A stretch of 64,000 nucleotides of DNA from Craurococcus roseus (lineage in GTDB: Bacteria > Pseudomonadota > Alphaproteobacteria > Acetobacterales > Acetobacteraceae). Shown one piece after another: positions 41,695 through 50,285 of the stretch (position 1 is the stretch's first letter; every line of letters starts with the position of its first letter). The stretch spans positions 1 to 64,000 of the forward strand of contig NZ_BAAAFZ010000038.1 of the NCBI RefSeq assembly GCF_039523795.1. Reading direction: 5' to 3'. The notes under the pieces were generated by a model. The model made no database searches. It had not been told where the DNA came from and saw nothing but the letters and a program-made list of their open reading frames with translations. A program made the translations under genes and the position numbers.

Positions 41695-43350
41695 TCAGCC
41701 GGCGGTGGTCGAGAAACCCGGCGCCTTCCGCAGCGCCGCGGCGGTGTCGAAGTCTTTGAGGACGGCGTCGTCGGCCACCTCCACCTCGATTACGCGGTCG
41801 GCGTGCTTGCCGACCAAGTGGCGGGCGCCGACATCGCCGGTGATCGCCATCATCTCCGGCAGGAACTCCATCGACCAGAGCATCGGGTTGCCCTGCTTGC
41901 CGCGGAAGGTCGGCATGGCGATGGCGCGGCCTTCTTCCGGGTCGAAGGCGGCGATCAGCCGGTCGATCATCGCGCCGGCCACCAACGGCATGTCGCCGAG
42001 GCACACCACCACGCCGTCGAGGCCGGGGGGCAAGGCCGCCAAGCCGGCCTTCAGGCTGGCCGAAAGCCCTTCCGCGTAATCCTCGGCGTGGGCGAACAGC
42101 ACCGGCCTCCCGGCCAGCGCCGCCTCTATGCGCTCGCGTTCGTGCCCGGTGACGACAACCACCGGCCGCGCGTGCGATGCGAGCGCGTTGTCCACCACGC
42201 GCGCCACCATCGGCACGCCTTCATCATCGGGCACCAGCAGCTTGTTCAGCGGCGCCATGCGGCGCGACCGGCCAGCCGCCAGCACCAGCGCCGCCACGCG
42301 CCGCGGCCGGCGCGGGGCCTGCGTCGGCACGGGCGCGTTCGCCGCGTCGGCGCGGGGCAGGGGGCGGGCGTCGGTCTCCTTGAGCAGGCCGCCCACGCCC
42401 ATCCCCATGATGTCGGCCGGCCCGACCGACAGGCCTGCGAACAGCCGCTGCAACACCCAGTCGATGCCGTTGAGCTTGGGCGAGCGGGCGCACCCCGGCA
42501 GCACCAGCGACGGTATCCCGTCGATGTGGCCGAGGCAGATCAGGTTGCCCGGGTCCACCGGCATCCCGAAGTGGTCGATCGCGCCGCCGGCGCGGACGAT
42601 CCCGGCCGGCCCGACGTCGCGCCGGTCCACCACGGCCGAGGCGCCCGCCACGAGCAGGATTTGTGCGCCGGCCCGGCGGAGCCGCGTCAGCGCGTCGGAC
42701 ACGGCAGGCGCCTCGTGGCGGCAGCGCTCGTGCGGCAGCAGCGTGCCGCAGAGCGCCTCCACGCGGTCGCGCGTCGCCTCCACCGCGCCCTCCATCACCT
42801 TCTCCTTGAGGCCGGGCAGCTCCGTGAGCACGAGGCCGACCTTGATGGGCTGGAAGGGATGCACGGAGAGCAGCGGGCCGCCGTTCTGCCGGGCCAAGGT
42901 CTCCGCGACCTCGAGGACGCTCCCCGGCACCGCGAAGGGGATCACCTTGATGGTGGCGACCATCTCCCGCGCCCGCACCGGCAGGTAAGGGGCCAGCGTC
43001 GCCACCGTCAGGGACTCGTCGAGGCGGTTCAGGCGGTCGATGGCTTCTGCGTTCACCACGAGGAGCCCGGCCGCGTCCGCGAAGAGGTTCACCCGCCCCG
43101 TGGAGGCGCGGGACCGGGTGAGGAGGGGCGCCATCAACGCCTGCGCCAGCCGGTCCGCCGCCTCGTTCTCCGCCACGTCGCCCGGCTCCAGCCGCGCCGC
43201 GACGACCGAGGCGTGCCCCTCGTCCTGCAACGCGGCGATGTCCGCCGCTTCCAGAACCGTGCCCTTCTTCAGCACGCGGCGGTCGAGCCGGATGGTGTGC
43301 GCGAGGACCGCGCCGCGGGCCTCCGCCAGCGGGGTCGGGCCGAAGATCAT
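41695..43350 (-). CDS. Molybdopterin-binding / MocA-like cytidylyltransferase fusion
   Basis: 551 aa. Residues 1-~330 form a MoeA/MogA-type molybdopterin-binding protein (AHTIRLDRRVLKKGTVL, ILLVAGASAVVDRRD, IDGIPSLVLPGCARSPKLNG). Residues ~352-551 form a MocA/MobA-like nucleotidyltransferase with LAAGRSRRM (357-365), LNKLLVPDD, VVVTGHER and CLGDMPLV. It likely binds molybdopterin and adds CMP to make the molybdopterin cytosine dinucleotide used by CODH/xanthine dehydrogenase-type enzymes. Its ATG overlaps the XdhC stop (ATGA). Last gene of the cox-type accessory operon. Confidence 0.9.
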   Translation of the reverse strand: MIFGPTPLAEARGAVLAHTIRLDRRVLKKGTVLEAADIAALQDEGHASVVAARLEPGDVAENEAADRLAQALMAPLLTRSRASTGRVNLFADAAGLLVVNAEAIDRLNRLDESLTVATLAPYLPVRAREMVATIKVIPFAVPGSVLEVAETLARQNGGPLLSVHPFQPIKVGLVLTELPGLKEKVMEGAVEATRDRVEALCGTLLPHERCRHEAPAVSDALTRLRRAGAQILLVAGASAVVDRRDVGPAGIVRAGGAIDHFGMPVDPGNLICLGHIDGIPSLVLPGCARSPKLNGIDWVLQRLFAGLSVGPADIMGMGVGGLLKETDARPLPRADAANAPVPTQAPRRPRRVAALVLAAGRSRRMAPLNKLLVPDDEGVPMVARVVDNALASHARPVVVVTGHERERIEAALAGRPVLFAHAEDYAEGLSASLKAGLAALPPGLDGVVVCLGDMPLVAGAMIDRLIAAFDPEEGRAIAMPTFRGKQGNPMLWSMEFLPEMMAITGDVGARHLVGKHADRVIEVEVADDAVLKDFDTAAALRKAPGFSTTAG

Positions 43351-44078
43351 CCTGCGGCGGCCATCTGCGGCGCGGCAGCGGAAGCCTCGCGCCGCGCAAG
43401 GGGGGCGCCGCGCCGCGCCGCCACCACCTCGGCGAGCGCCGAAAGGGCGATCTCGGGCGCCGTCACGGCCGCGATGTCGAGCCCCACGGGGGCGTGGATG
43501 CGCGAAATGGCGTCGTCGTCGTGCCCCATCTCCCGCAGCCGAGCCACCCGCTTGGCGTGGGTCCGGCGGCTGCCGAGCGCGCCGATGTAGAAGCAAGGCG
43601 AACGCAACGCGACATCGAGCGCCGGGTCGTCCAGCTTGGGGTCGTGCGTGAGGGTGACGACCGCGGTGCGCCCGTCGAGCGCCATCGCCGCCATCGCCTC
43701 GTCCGGCCAATCGGCCGACAAGGACACGCCCGGGAAGCGCTCCGGCGTGGCGAAGGCGCCGCGCGGATCGACCACGGTGACGGCGAAGCCGAGCGCCGCT
43801 GCCATCGGCACCAGCGCCTGGGCGACGTGAACCGCGCCGACCACGACCAAGCGCAGCGGCGGGTTGTGCGGGTGGACGAACCACCGCTCGCCGTCGAGCG
43901 CGGCGAGACCGGCCTTGTCGTCGCGCAGCGCCGCCTCGGCGGCCTCGGCGAGCGGGCGCGGGACGCCGGCGTCCTCCGGCCACAGGACCTGCGCGCCGTC
44001 CGGCAGACGCGTCAGCAGGGCGACCGGGCGCTTGGCCGATTGCGCCTCGCGCAGCCGCGCCAGCAGCTCCGGCGTCAC
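43347..44078 (-). CDS. XdhC/CoxI family protein, C-terminal (Rossmann) half
   Basis: 243 aa. The core is the XdhC C-terminal Rossmann domain (RLVVVGAVHVAQALVPMA, VTVVDPRGAFATPERFPG, AVVTLTHDPKLDDPAL, YIGALGSRRTHAKRVARL, IHAPVGLDIAAVTAPEIALS). XdhC carries and sulfurates the molybdenum cofactor for insertion. The XdhC N-terminal domain is a separate gene (44075-44395). The usual GxGxxG reads VGAVHVA. GTG start 44078 overlaps that gene's stop. Confidence 0.92.
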   Translation of the reverse strand: MTPELLARLREAQSAKRPVALLTRLPDGAQVLWPEDAGVPRPLAEAAEAALRDDKAGLAALDGERWFVHPHNPPLRLVVVGAVHVAQALVPMAAALGFAVTVVDPRGAFATPERFPGVSLSADWPDEAMAAMALDGRTAVVTLTHDPKLDDPALDVALRSPCFYIGALGSRRTHAKRVARLREMGHDDDAISRIHAPVGLDIAAVTAPEIALSALAEVVAARRGAPLARREASAAAPQMAAAG

Positions 44079-44395
44079 GCCAGCTTCTCCAGGAAGACCT
44101 GGAGCTTGCCGCCGCAGGCCAGCCCCACCTCCCAGGCGCGCTCGTCGGAGATGCCGAAGTCGAGCAGTTGCGGCGCGCCGTCGGCCATCGTCTTCTGCGC
44201 CGCATCCGCCACGGCGCCCTCGATGCAGCCGCCGGACACGCTGCCGGCCATCCGCCCCGAGGCCGTGACGGCCAAGCGCGACCCGGCCGGCCGGGGCGAG
44301 CTGCCCCAGGTCTCGACCACCGTGGCGAGCGCCACGGTCTCGCCTTCCGCGGCCCAATCGGCGGCGGTGGCCAGAACGTCTTCGTCGCTGCTCAT
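44075..44395 (-). CDS. XdhC/CoxI family protein, N-terminal half
   Basis: 106 aa corresponding to the N-terminal XdhC_CoxI domain alone: VALATVVETWGSSPRPAGS, VSGGCIEGAV, GLACGGKLQVFLEKL with a conserved Cys. In many genomes this is fused to the Rossmann half; in cox clusters the two often occur split, as here. Stop/start overlap GTGA with the next gene; ATG overlaps the coxE stop (ATGA). Confidence 0.9.
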   Translation of the reverse strand: MSSDEDVLATAADWAAEGETVALATVVETWGSSPRPAGSRLAVTASGRMAGSVSGGCIEGAVADAAQKTMADGAPQLLDFGISDERAWEVGLACGGKLQVFLEKLA

Positions 44396-45621
44396 GCCGC
44401 AAGCGCCCTTCCGGATCGCGCGTGGCTCAGGCTTTCCACCAGCGCGCGCAGGCTGTCGAGGCTGTGCACCGTGCGGAACTCGTCCACATGGGGCAGCATC
44501 GCCCGTATCCCCTCTGATCTGGGCTGGAAGCCCTCGTACCGCAACAGGGGGTTCAGCCAGACCAGCCGCCGGCAGGACCGGTGCAACCGCGCGGTCTCCT
44601 CCGCCAGCCCGCGCGCGCCCTCGCGGTCCAGCCCGTCGGTGATGAGCAGCACCACCGCCCCCTGGCCGAGCACCCGCCGGGCCCAGTGGCGGTTGAACAG
44701 CGCGAGCGATTCGCCGATGCGCGTGCCCCCGGACCAGTCCGGGACGATGTGCGACACCATCTCGAACGCCACCTCCGGGTCGCGGTGGCGCAACTGCCGG
44801 GTCACGTTGGTCAGCCGCGTGCCGAACAGGAAGGAGTGGACCCGGGCGCGGTCGTTGGTCACGGCGTGCAGGAAGTGCAGCAGGAGCTGGGCGTAGCGCG
44901 CCATGCTGCCGGAGATGTCGCAAAGCGCCACCAGCGGCGGCGGCCGCACCACGCGGCGGCGCCGCTCCAGGCTGAGGACCTCGCCGCCCTGCCGCAGGCT
45001 GGCCCGGATGGTGGCGCGCAGGTCGACGGTCGGCCCCTGCGGGTCGCCGCGGAAGCGCCGGGTCGGCCGCTCGTCGAGCGGCAGGACCAAGCGGCGGATC
45101 TCCTGCTTGGCCCGCGCGATCTGCTCCGCCGACATCGTCTCGAAGTCCATGCTTTGCAGCCGCTCGCGCTCGCTCACCGCCAACGCCACCTCCGTCGGCG
45201 GCTGTTGCTCGTCCTGCGGCGGCGGCCGGTCCGGCGGCGGGCGCGGCGCCGAACGCGCCTCGGCCAAGCGCCGGCTCCCGGGCGGCGGCTTGCCCCGCTC
45301 CTTCATGCCTTCGAGCAGCGCCATGGCCGCGGCGTTCCGGTCGGCTTCCGGGTTGCGCCAGTACATCAAAAAGGCTTGGTCGAAGAGCTCGGAGTGCTCG
45401 CGCCGGCGCACCATCACCGCGCGCAGGGCCGCGTGGGTTTGGCGGCGGTCGTCCAATGGGACGAGCGTGAGGGCTTCCATCGCGGCGAGGATCTCGTTGT
45501 GGCCGACCGGCAAGCCCGCCCGGCGCAGGAGGCGCCCGAAGCCTTCGATGTTGGCCGCCAACGCGCCGCCGCCCGCCCCGCCCAGGCCGGCAAGGGCCGC
45601 GGCGGTGGCGAGGTCGCTCAC
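44392..45621 (-). CDS. coxE: VWA-domain protein CoxE
   Basis: 409 aa. N-terminal helical domain (RRAGLPVGHNEILAAMEAL, VMVRRREHSELFDQAFLMYW), a Pro-rich linker, then a von Willebrand A domain with the MIDAS sequence ALCDISGSMARYAQLLLHF and LITDGLDREGARGL. CoxE works with the CoxD ATPase to install the Cu/S or Mo-site ligand in CODH-type enzymes. GTG start overlaps coxD (GTGA). Confidence 0.93.
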   Translation of the reverse strand: MSDLATAAALAGLGGAGGGALAANIEGFGRLLRRAGLPVGHNEILAAMEALTLVPLDDRRQTHAALRAVMVRRREHSELFDQAFLMYWRNPEADRNAAAMALLEGMKERGKPPPGSRRLAEARSAPRPPPDRPPPQDEQQPPTEVALAVSERERLQSMDFETMSAEQIARAKQEIRRLVLPLDERPTRRFRGDPQGPTVDLRATIRASLRQGGEVLSLERRRRVVRPPPLVALCDISGSMARYAQLLLHFLHAVTNDRARVHSFLFGTRLTNVTRQLRHRDPEVAFEMVSHIVPDWSGGTRIGESLALFNRHWARRVLGQGAVVLLITDGLDREGARGLAEETARLHRSCRRLVWLNPLLRYEGFQPRSEGIRAMLPHVDEFRTVHSLDSLRALVESLSHARSGRALAA

Positions 45622-46532
45622 GCGGCGGCCGCCTGCTTGGCTTCGGCGATCAGCCGCGCCGCTTCGGCGCCGCGGAGCTTGGCGATGTCGTCCTGGTACT
45701 TGAGCAGCACGCCGAGCGTCTCGTCCACGGGGCCGGGCTCCAGCTCCTTGGCGTCCAGCGCCGCCAGCGACTGCGCCCAGTCGATGGTCTCCGCTACGCC
45801 CGGCAGCTTGAAGTAGTCGCCGCCCCGCACCCGCTGCACGAAGCGCACCACCTCGGCCGAGAGCCGTTCCGGCAGGCCGGGTGCGCGGATCTTCAGGATG
45901 GCGCGCTCCCGCGTCGCGTCCGGGTAGTCCACCCAGTGGTAGAGGCACCGCCGCCGGATGGCGTCATGCACCTCGCGGGTCCGGTTGGAGGTGATGACGG
46001 CCAGCGGCGGCACTTCCGCGCGGATGGTGCCGAGCTCCGGCACCGTGATCTGGAAGTCCGCCAGCAACTCCAGCAGAAATGCCTCGAACGGCTCGTCGGC
46101 GCGGTCCAACTCGTCGATCAGCAGCACCGCCGGCCCGCCTTCGGGGCTGAGGGCGCGCAGCAACGGCCGCTCCTGGAGGAAGCGCCGGTCGTAGATGCCG
46201 CGCTCGATCGCGGCCTGGTCCGTCTCGCCAGCCGCTTCTGCCAAGCGGATCGCCATGAGTTGGCGCGCATGGTTCCACTCGTAGGCCGCTGCCGAAAGGT
46301 CCAGCCCGTCGTAGCATTGCAGGCGCACCAACCGGCGCGGCAACTGCGCCGCCAGAACCTTGGCGATCTCGGTCTTGCCGGTCCCGGGCTCGCCTTCCAG
46401 GAACAGCGGCCTGCCCATGCGGAGCGCCAGGAAGGCAGTGGTCGCCAGGGCTTGGTCCGCGACGTAGCCGCCCCGCGCCAGCATCTGGCGCATGGCCTCG
46501 ACCGAGTCCGGTGCCGTGCCCGCGGCGGTCAC
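45618..46532 (-). CDS. coxD: MoxR-type AAA+ ATPase CoxD
   Basis: 304 aa. Walker A EGEPGTGKTE at 47-54, Walker B AVLLIDELDRADEPFEAFLLE, sensor VITSNRTREVHDAIRRRCLYHWVDYP. MoxR/CoxD chaperones pair with the VWA protein encoded next. In Oligotropha CoxD is needed for the active site of CO dehydrogenase. GTG start 46532 overlaps the coxG stop. Confidence 0.93.
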   Translation of the reverse strand: MTAAGTAPDSVEAMRQMLARGGYVADQALATTAFLALRMGRPLFLEGEPGTGKTEIAKVLAAQLPRRLVRLQCYDGLDLSAAAYEWNHARQLMAIRLAEAAGETDQAAIERGIYDRRFLQERPLLRALSPEGGPAVLLIDELDRADEPFEAFLLELLADFQITVPELGTIRAEVPPLAVITSNRTREVHDAIRRRCLYHWVDYPDATRERAILKIRAPGLPERLSAEVVRFVQRVRGGDYFKLPGVAETIDWAQSLAALDAKELEPGPVDETLGVLLKYQDDIAKLRGAEAARLIAEAKQAAAA

Positions 46533-47299
46533 AGGAACATCAACGCAGCGATGACCAGCAGGGCGGCGCCGCCGATCCAGAACTGCAACGGCAGACCGAA
46601 GGGCTGCATGGTGGTGAGCAGCCGGAGCGGCCGCAGCGCTTCCGTGTCCACCGGGCGCGGATTCGGCCGATGCACCGGCTTGCCGGAGGCGCTGGGGCCG
46701 TCCGCCCCGTGCTGGGTGAGCGGCCCCGCCGCCTGCGAATGGGCGAGGAACTCGGTGTCGGTGTTGGTTTGCGCCATGCCCCTCACTCCCGGTGCCGCTG
46801 CGGAGGCACCAACGGCCGTGGCGGCCTCCGGTTGAGGCGCGGCCGCTTCCGTTTCGGGCTGGTCGAAATGCGCGGTGAAGCGGTTGAAGAATTGGTCGGC
46901 CATCTGCTTGGCGGTGCTGTCGATCAGGCGCCCGCCCAACTGCGCGATCTTGCCGCCGACCTGGGCCTTGACGTTGTAGTTCAGCAGCGTTTCCGCCGGG
47001 CCGACCTCCTTCAGCGCGACGTCCGCGCCGCCCTTGGCGAAGCCCATAGCGCCGCCGCTGCCCTCGCCGGCGATGGTGTAGCTCTCGGGCGGGTTGAGGT
47101 TCTCCAGCCGCACCTTGCCGCTGAACTTGGCCGACATGGGGCCGAGCTTCACCGCCACCTTGGCCTTGAATTGGTCCTCGCCCTCGCGCTCGACGCTCTC
47201 GCAACCCGGTATGGAGGCGCGCAGCACCTCCGGGTCGTTGAGGGCGTCCCAAACTTGCTGGCGCGGCGCGGGGATGCGCCGCTCGCCGGTCATTTCCAT
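46529..47299 (-). CDS. coxG: CoxG-like SRPBCC protein with C-terminal membrane anchor
   Basis: 256 aa. SRPBCC domain (res. 1-~150): RRIPAPRQQVWDALNDPEVL, IPGCESVE, VKLGPMSAKFSGKV, YTIAGEGSGGAMGFAKG, GRLIDSTAKQMADQFFNRF. A Pro/Ala linker follows and ends in a single C-terminal helix (FWIGGAALLVIAALMFL). CoxG is thought to bind or anchor CODH at the membrane. ATG 47299 with GGGAG SD. First gene of the operon. Confidence 0.9.
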   Translation of the reverse strand: MEMTGERRIPAPRQQVWDALNDPEVLRASIPGCESVEREGEDQFKAKVAVKLGPMSAKFSGKVRLENLNPPESYTIAGEGSGGAMGFAKGGADVALKEVGPAETLLNYNVKAQVGGKIAQLGGRLIDSTAKQMADQFFNRFTAHFDQPETEAAAPQPEAATAVGASAAAPGVRGMAQTNTDTEFLAHSQAAGPLTQHGADGPSASGKPVHRPNPRPVDTEALRPLRLLTTMQPFGLPLQFWIGGAALLVIAALMFL

Positions 47300-47404
47300 G
47301 GTCTGCTCCCGTCTCGGCGCGGAGTTTAAGGGCCGGGCGGGGCCAGGGAAACCCGGGGGCGGGCGAGGGGAGGGCCGGCGGGCACTGGCACGGCGGACCC
47401 CGCC

Positions 47405-47433
47405 CTGACGGCGGCGCTCCCGCCGGCTAACCT
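47405..47433 (+). promoter_or_regulatory. Possible prpB promoter
   Basis: CTGACGGC, 13 bp, GCTAACCT, close to the Caulobacter housekeeping consensus TTGACGGC...GCTAnAWC. It lies 34 bp before ATG 47468. Confidence 0.35.
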
Positions 47434-47467
47434 GCCCCCGCAGCCCACCATCACCGGAAGCCCGCCG

Positions 47468-48391
47468 ATGCCCTACGTCATTGCCGACGACCTGCCCACC
47501 GAGCCCGCCGGCGTGCGCTTCCGGCGCCTGCTCGACCGGCCGCAGATCCTGCAGATGCCGGGCGCCCACCTCGGCATCGCCGCGCTGCTCGCCAAGCGGG
47601 CGGGCTTCGAAGCCCTTTACCTGTCCGGCGCGGCCATGACGGCGACCATGGGCCTGCCCGACCTCGGCATGATCACGGTGGACGAGGTCTGCTTCCACAT
47701 CCGCCAAGTGTCGCGCGCCTCCGCCCTGCCCATGCTGGTGGACGGCGACACGGGCTACGGCGAGGCGCTCAACGTCATGCACATGGTGCGCTCCTTCGAG
47801 GAGGCCGGCGCCGGCGCCGTCCACCTGGAGGACCAGCTCCTGCCCAAGAAGTGCGGGCACCTAAACGACAAGAAGCTCGCCGACGCGCGCGACATGGCCG
47901 CCAAGGTCGCCGCCGCCCGCAAGGCCCGGCGCGACCTCCTGGTGATAGCAAGGACGGACGCGGCTGCCAGCGAGGGCATGGACGGCGCGGTCGCGCGCGC
48001 CAAGCTGTACATGGAGGCCGGCGCCGACGCGATCTTCCCCGAGGCGCTGCACAGCGCCGAGATGTTCCGCGAGTTCGCCCGACGGATGCCGGGCGTGAAG
48101 CTGCTGGCCAACATGACCGAGTTCGGCCGCACGCCCTTCTTCACCGCCGCCGAGTTCGAGGCGATGGGCTACGCCATGGTGATCTGGCCGGTGTCCCACC
48201 TGCGCGTCGCCGCCCGAGCCATGGAGGAGCTGTACGCCGCCATCCGCCGGGACGGCGGCACGCAGAACGCGGTGGACCGGATGCAGACGCGCGCCGAGCT
48301 CTACGCCACCATCGACTACGCGGCCTACGAGGCGCTCGACGCCACCCTGGTCAAGACGGTGGTGCCGACAGCCATGCCGCAGCGGAATTGA
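47468..48391 (+). CDS. prpB: 2-Methylisocitrate lyase / PEP mutase family
   Basis: 307 aa. ICL/PEPM superfamily: signature KKCGH at 127-131, MLVDGDTGYGEALNVMHMVR with metal-binding Asp, VIARTDA, FPEALHSAEM and ANMTEFGRTPFF, all as in PrpB, which splits 2-methylisocitrate into succinate and pyruvate in propionate breakdown. No prpC/prpD is adjacent, so a related 2,3-dimethylmalate-type lyase is possible. Single gene. Confidence 0.88.
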   Translation: MPYVIADDLPTEPAGVRFRRLLDRPQILQMPGAHLGIAALLAKRAGFEALYLSGAAMTATMGLPDLGMITVDEVCFHIRQVSRASALPMLVDGDTGYGEALNVMHMVRSFEEAGAGAVHLEDQLLPKKCGHLNDKKLADARDMAAKVAAARKARRDLLVIARTDAAASEGMDGAVARAKLYMEAGADAIFPEALHSAEMFREFARRMPGVKLLANMTEFGRTPFFTAAEFEAMGYAMVIWPVSHLRVAARAMEELYAAIRRDGGTQNAVDRMQTRAELYATIDYAAYEALDATLVKTVVPTAMPQRN

Positions 48392-48424
48392 CGCGCGTCC
48401 CCGCTTCTCCGCGCCGGGGCGGCG

Positions 48425-48688
48425 TCACGGGTCGGGGTCGTCCACGGCGTCGATGACGGGCGGCCGCGGCGCCTGCGCCCACAAGCGGCTGTAAGCGTCC
48501 AGCGGCAGGAGGACGAAGGCGTCGGCCCCGTTCCGGGTCAGGACCAACGGGCCGCGGACCGCGCTGTCCACGAGGCTCGGCACGGACGCTTCGAGCGCCC
48601 CCATGTCCATGCGGGGCAACCCTTCCAGGCCCGGGGCGGGACGGCCCCTCGGGCTGGAAGGTATCGCTTGGTCGCCCGTGTCCGCCAT
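48425..48688 (-). CDS. Phd/YefM-type antitoxin, no toxin partner seen
   Basis: 87 aa. Core MDMGALEASVPSLVDSAVRG followed by LVLTRNGADAFVLLPLDAYS is the Phd/YefM fold (operator-binding N-terminal half plus VLLPLDxY). The C-terminus (PRPPVIDAVDDPDP) would be the toxin-binding tail. ATG 48688 has a GGGGGAG SD; the first ~26 residues are a Pro/Gly extension. No toxin gene lies on either side: prpB is convergent and the OmpA-domain gene is upstream. Orphan, or broken from its toxin. Confidence 0.7.
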   Translation of the reverse strand: MADTGDQAIPSSPRGRPAPGLEGLPRMDMGALEASVPSLVDSAVRGPLVLTRNGADAFVLLPLDAYSRLWAQAPRPPVIDAVDDPDP

Positions 48689-48774
48689 GGCCGCGCTCCC
48701 CCAGATCGCGGCGAGTCAACGCCGCTGGCGGCGTTTGGGCAACCGCCGAGGGCCGTCGTGCCCGCGGCGGGGGG

Positions 48775-49353
48775 TCAGCCGCCGAGGTTCAGGACCTGCA
48801 CGCGCCGGTTCCGCGGCTCCGAGGTCGCGTCCGGCGTCTGCACCAGCAACTGCGTTTCGCCCAGGCCCAAAGCTTCCAGGCGGGCGGCGGCGACGCCGTG
48901 CCGGCTGACGAGATAGTCGCGGACGGTGGCAGCGCGGCGTTCGGACAAAACCAGGTTGGCCGGGGCTTCCCCGGCGGTGTCGGTGTGGCCTTCGATCCGG
49001 AAGCGGTACCGGGCGAGTTCGGACGAATTCAAGGCGCGGCCCAGGGCCTCCAGGATCTTTTCGGCGTCCGGGGTCAGCGCCGCGGACCCGGACGGGAAGG
49101 GCAGCGCGAGCGCCGCGGCGGCGGTGCCTTCCGGCGCGGTTGTGCGGGCGGCGGCTTCGTCGGCGACCGGCCTCGCCCGGGACGTGGAGGGGCCGGTGGT
49201 CGAAAAGCCATGGTTACCGCGGTCTCCCGGCGGCCGCAGCAACTCGACCAGGTTGGGCAGTGAGGGCGCCTCCTGCGCCCCGGCCGGCGAACCGGGCGCC
49301 ACGCAAAGCGCGCAGGCAAGCGCGAGGAAAGCCTTACGATGCCGCTGTCTCAA
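48775..49353 (-). CDS. OmpA-domain protein
   Basis: 192 aa. Sec signal peptide RKAFLALACALCVAPGSPAGAQ, then a linker, then an OmpA-like peptidoglycan-binding domain: LTPDAEKILEALGRALN, FRIEGHTDTAGEAPANLVLS, RRAATVRDYLVSRHGV, LGLGETQLL and EPRNRRVQV. There is no beta-barrel, so it is periplasmic. TTG 49353 has GGGGGA 7 nt upstream and places the signal peptide at the N-terminus; the longer frame would bury it. Confidence 0.85.
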   Translation of the reverse strand: MRQRHRKAFLALACALCVAPGSPAGAQEAPSLPNLVELLRPPGDRGNHGFSTTGPSTSRARPVADEAAARTTAPEGTAAAALALPFPSGSAALTPDAEKILEALGRALNSSELARYRFRIEGHTDTAGEAPANLVLSERRAATVRDYLVSRHGVAAARLEALGLGETQLLVQTPDATSEPRNRRVQVLNLGG

Positions 49354-49569
49354 GCTCGATCCCCCGCCAAACACCACGTCCGGCCCAGTACGGTTCTTCC
49401 TTACGCTACACGAACCTGAAAGTTGGATCAATGTTCGCGATATGAACGTTGCAAGGAACAGCTTGGCGGACGGTCCATGCGGGCGGCCTGCTCGTCCGAG
49501 GGGCGTGCGCTTGGTTTGACGCGATCAGCAGGGCGCCGGATGCTGGACCGGATTGGGGAGGATGGGGGG

Positions 49570-50274
49570 ATGGCCGAACGGCCCTTCGAAGCGGCGGATC
49601 TGGAAGCCCTTTGCCGATGGGACACGCCGACGATCTGCAACGCGCTGGAGATCGTGGCGCCGGCCCGCCGCGGCCGCGGCTTCACCTTCAAGCCGTTCAC
49701 CGCCGCCGACCCGGCGCTGCCCCCGATCTGCGGCGTGGCGCGGACGGGGCGCATCCGCGCCGCCGCCCCCTCGGGCCGGACGCGCGAGCAGGACAAGGCC
49801 GCCCGCCTCGCCTGGTACGAGTACGTCGCCGAAGCGGACCTGCCGACCGTCGTGGTCCTGGAGGACCTGGACGAGACGCCCGGCACCGGGGCCTTCTGGG
49901 GCGAGGTGAACAGCAACGTCCACAAGGGCTTGGGGGCGCTGGGCTGCGTCACCAACGGCTCGTTCCGCGACATCGACATGCTCGCGCCCGGGTTCCAGAT
50001 CCTGGGCGTCGTCAATCCGTCCCACGCCCATGTCCACGTGGTGGACCACGGCGGCGAGGTGTCCGTGCACGGGATGCCCTGCGCCCACGGCGACGTCGTC
50101 CACGCCGACCGCCACGGCGCCGTCGTGATCCCGGCCGACGCCGTGCGCGCGGTGCCGGCCGCCATCGACCTCCTCGCCCGCCGCGAGAAGGTCGTGCTCG
50201 ACATGTGCAAGCGGAGCGACTTCGGCATCGCCGCGCTGCGCGAAGCGCTGGCGCAGGCCGACGAGATCCACTGA
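49570..50274 (+). CDS. RraA-like family protein
   Basis: 234 aa. RraA/HMG-aldolase fold: TPTICNALEIV, VVLEDLDETPGTGAFWGEVN, KGLGALGCVTNGSFRDIDML (binding Gly loop and metal Asp), HVHVVDHGG, HGDVVHADRHGAVVIPAD. Relatives split 4-hydroxy-4-methyl-2-oxoglutarate or act as RNase regulators; the residues fit the aldolase side. ATG 49570 lies right after GGGGGATGGGGGG. Confidence 0.85.
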   Translation: MAERPFEAADLEALCRWDTPTICNALEIVAPARRGRGFTFKPFTAADPALPPICGVARTGRIRAAAPSGRTREQDKAARLAWYEYVAEADLPTVVVLEDLDETPGTGAFWGEVNSNVHKGLGALGCVTNGSFRDIDMLAPGFQILGVVNPSHAHVHVVDHGGEVSVHGMPCAHGDVVHADRHGAVVIPADAVRAVPAAIDLLARREKVVLDMCKRSDFGIAALREALAQADEIH

Positions 50275-50285
50275 AGCGCGCCGGC

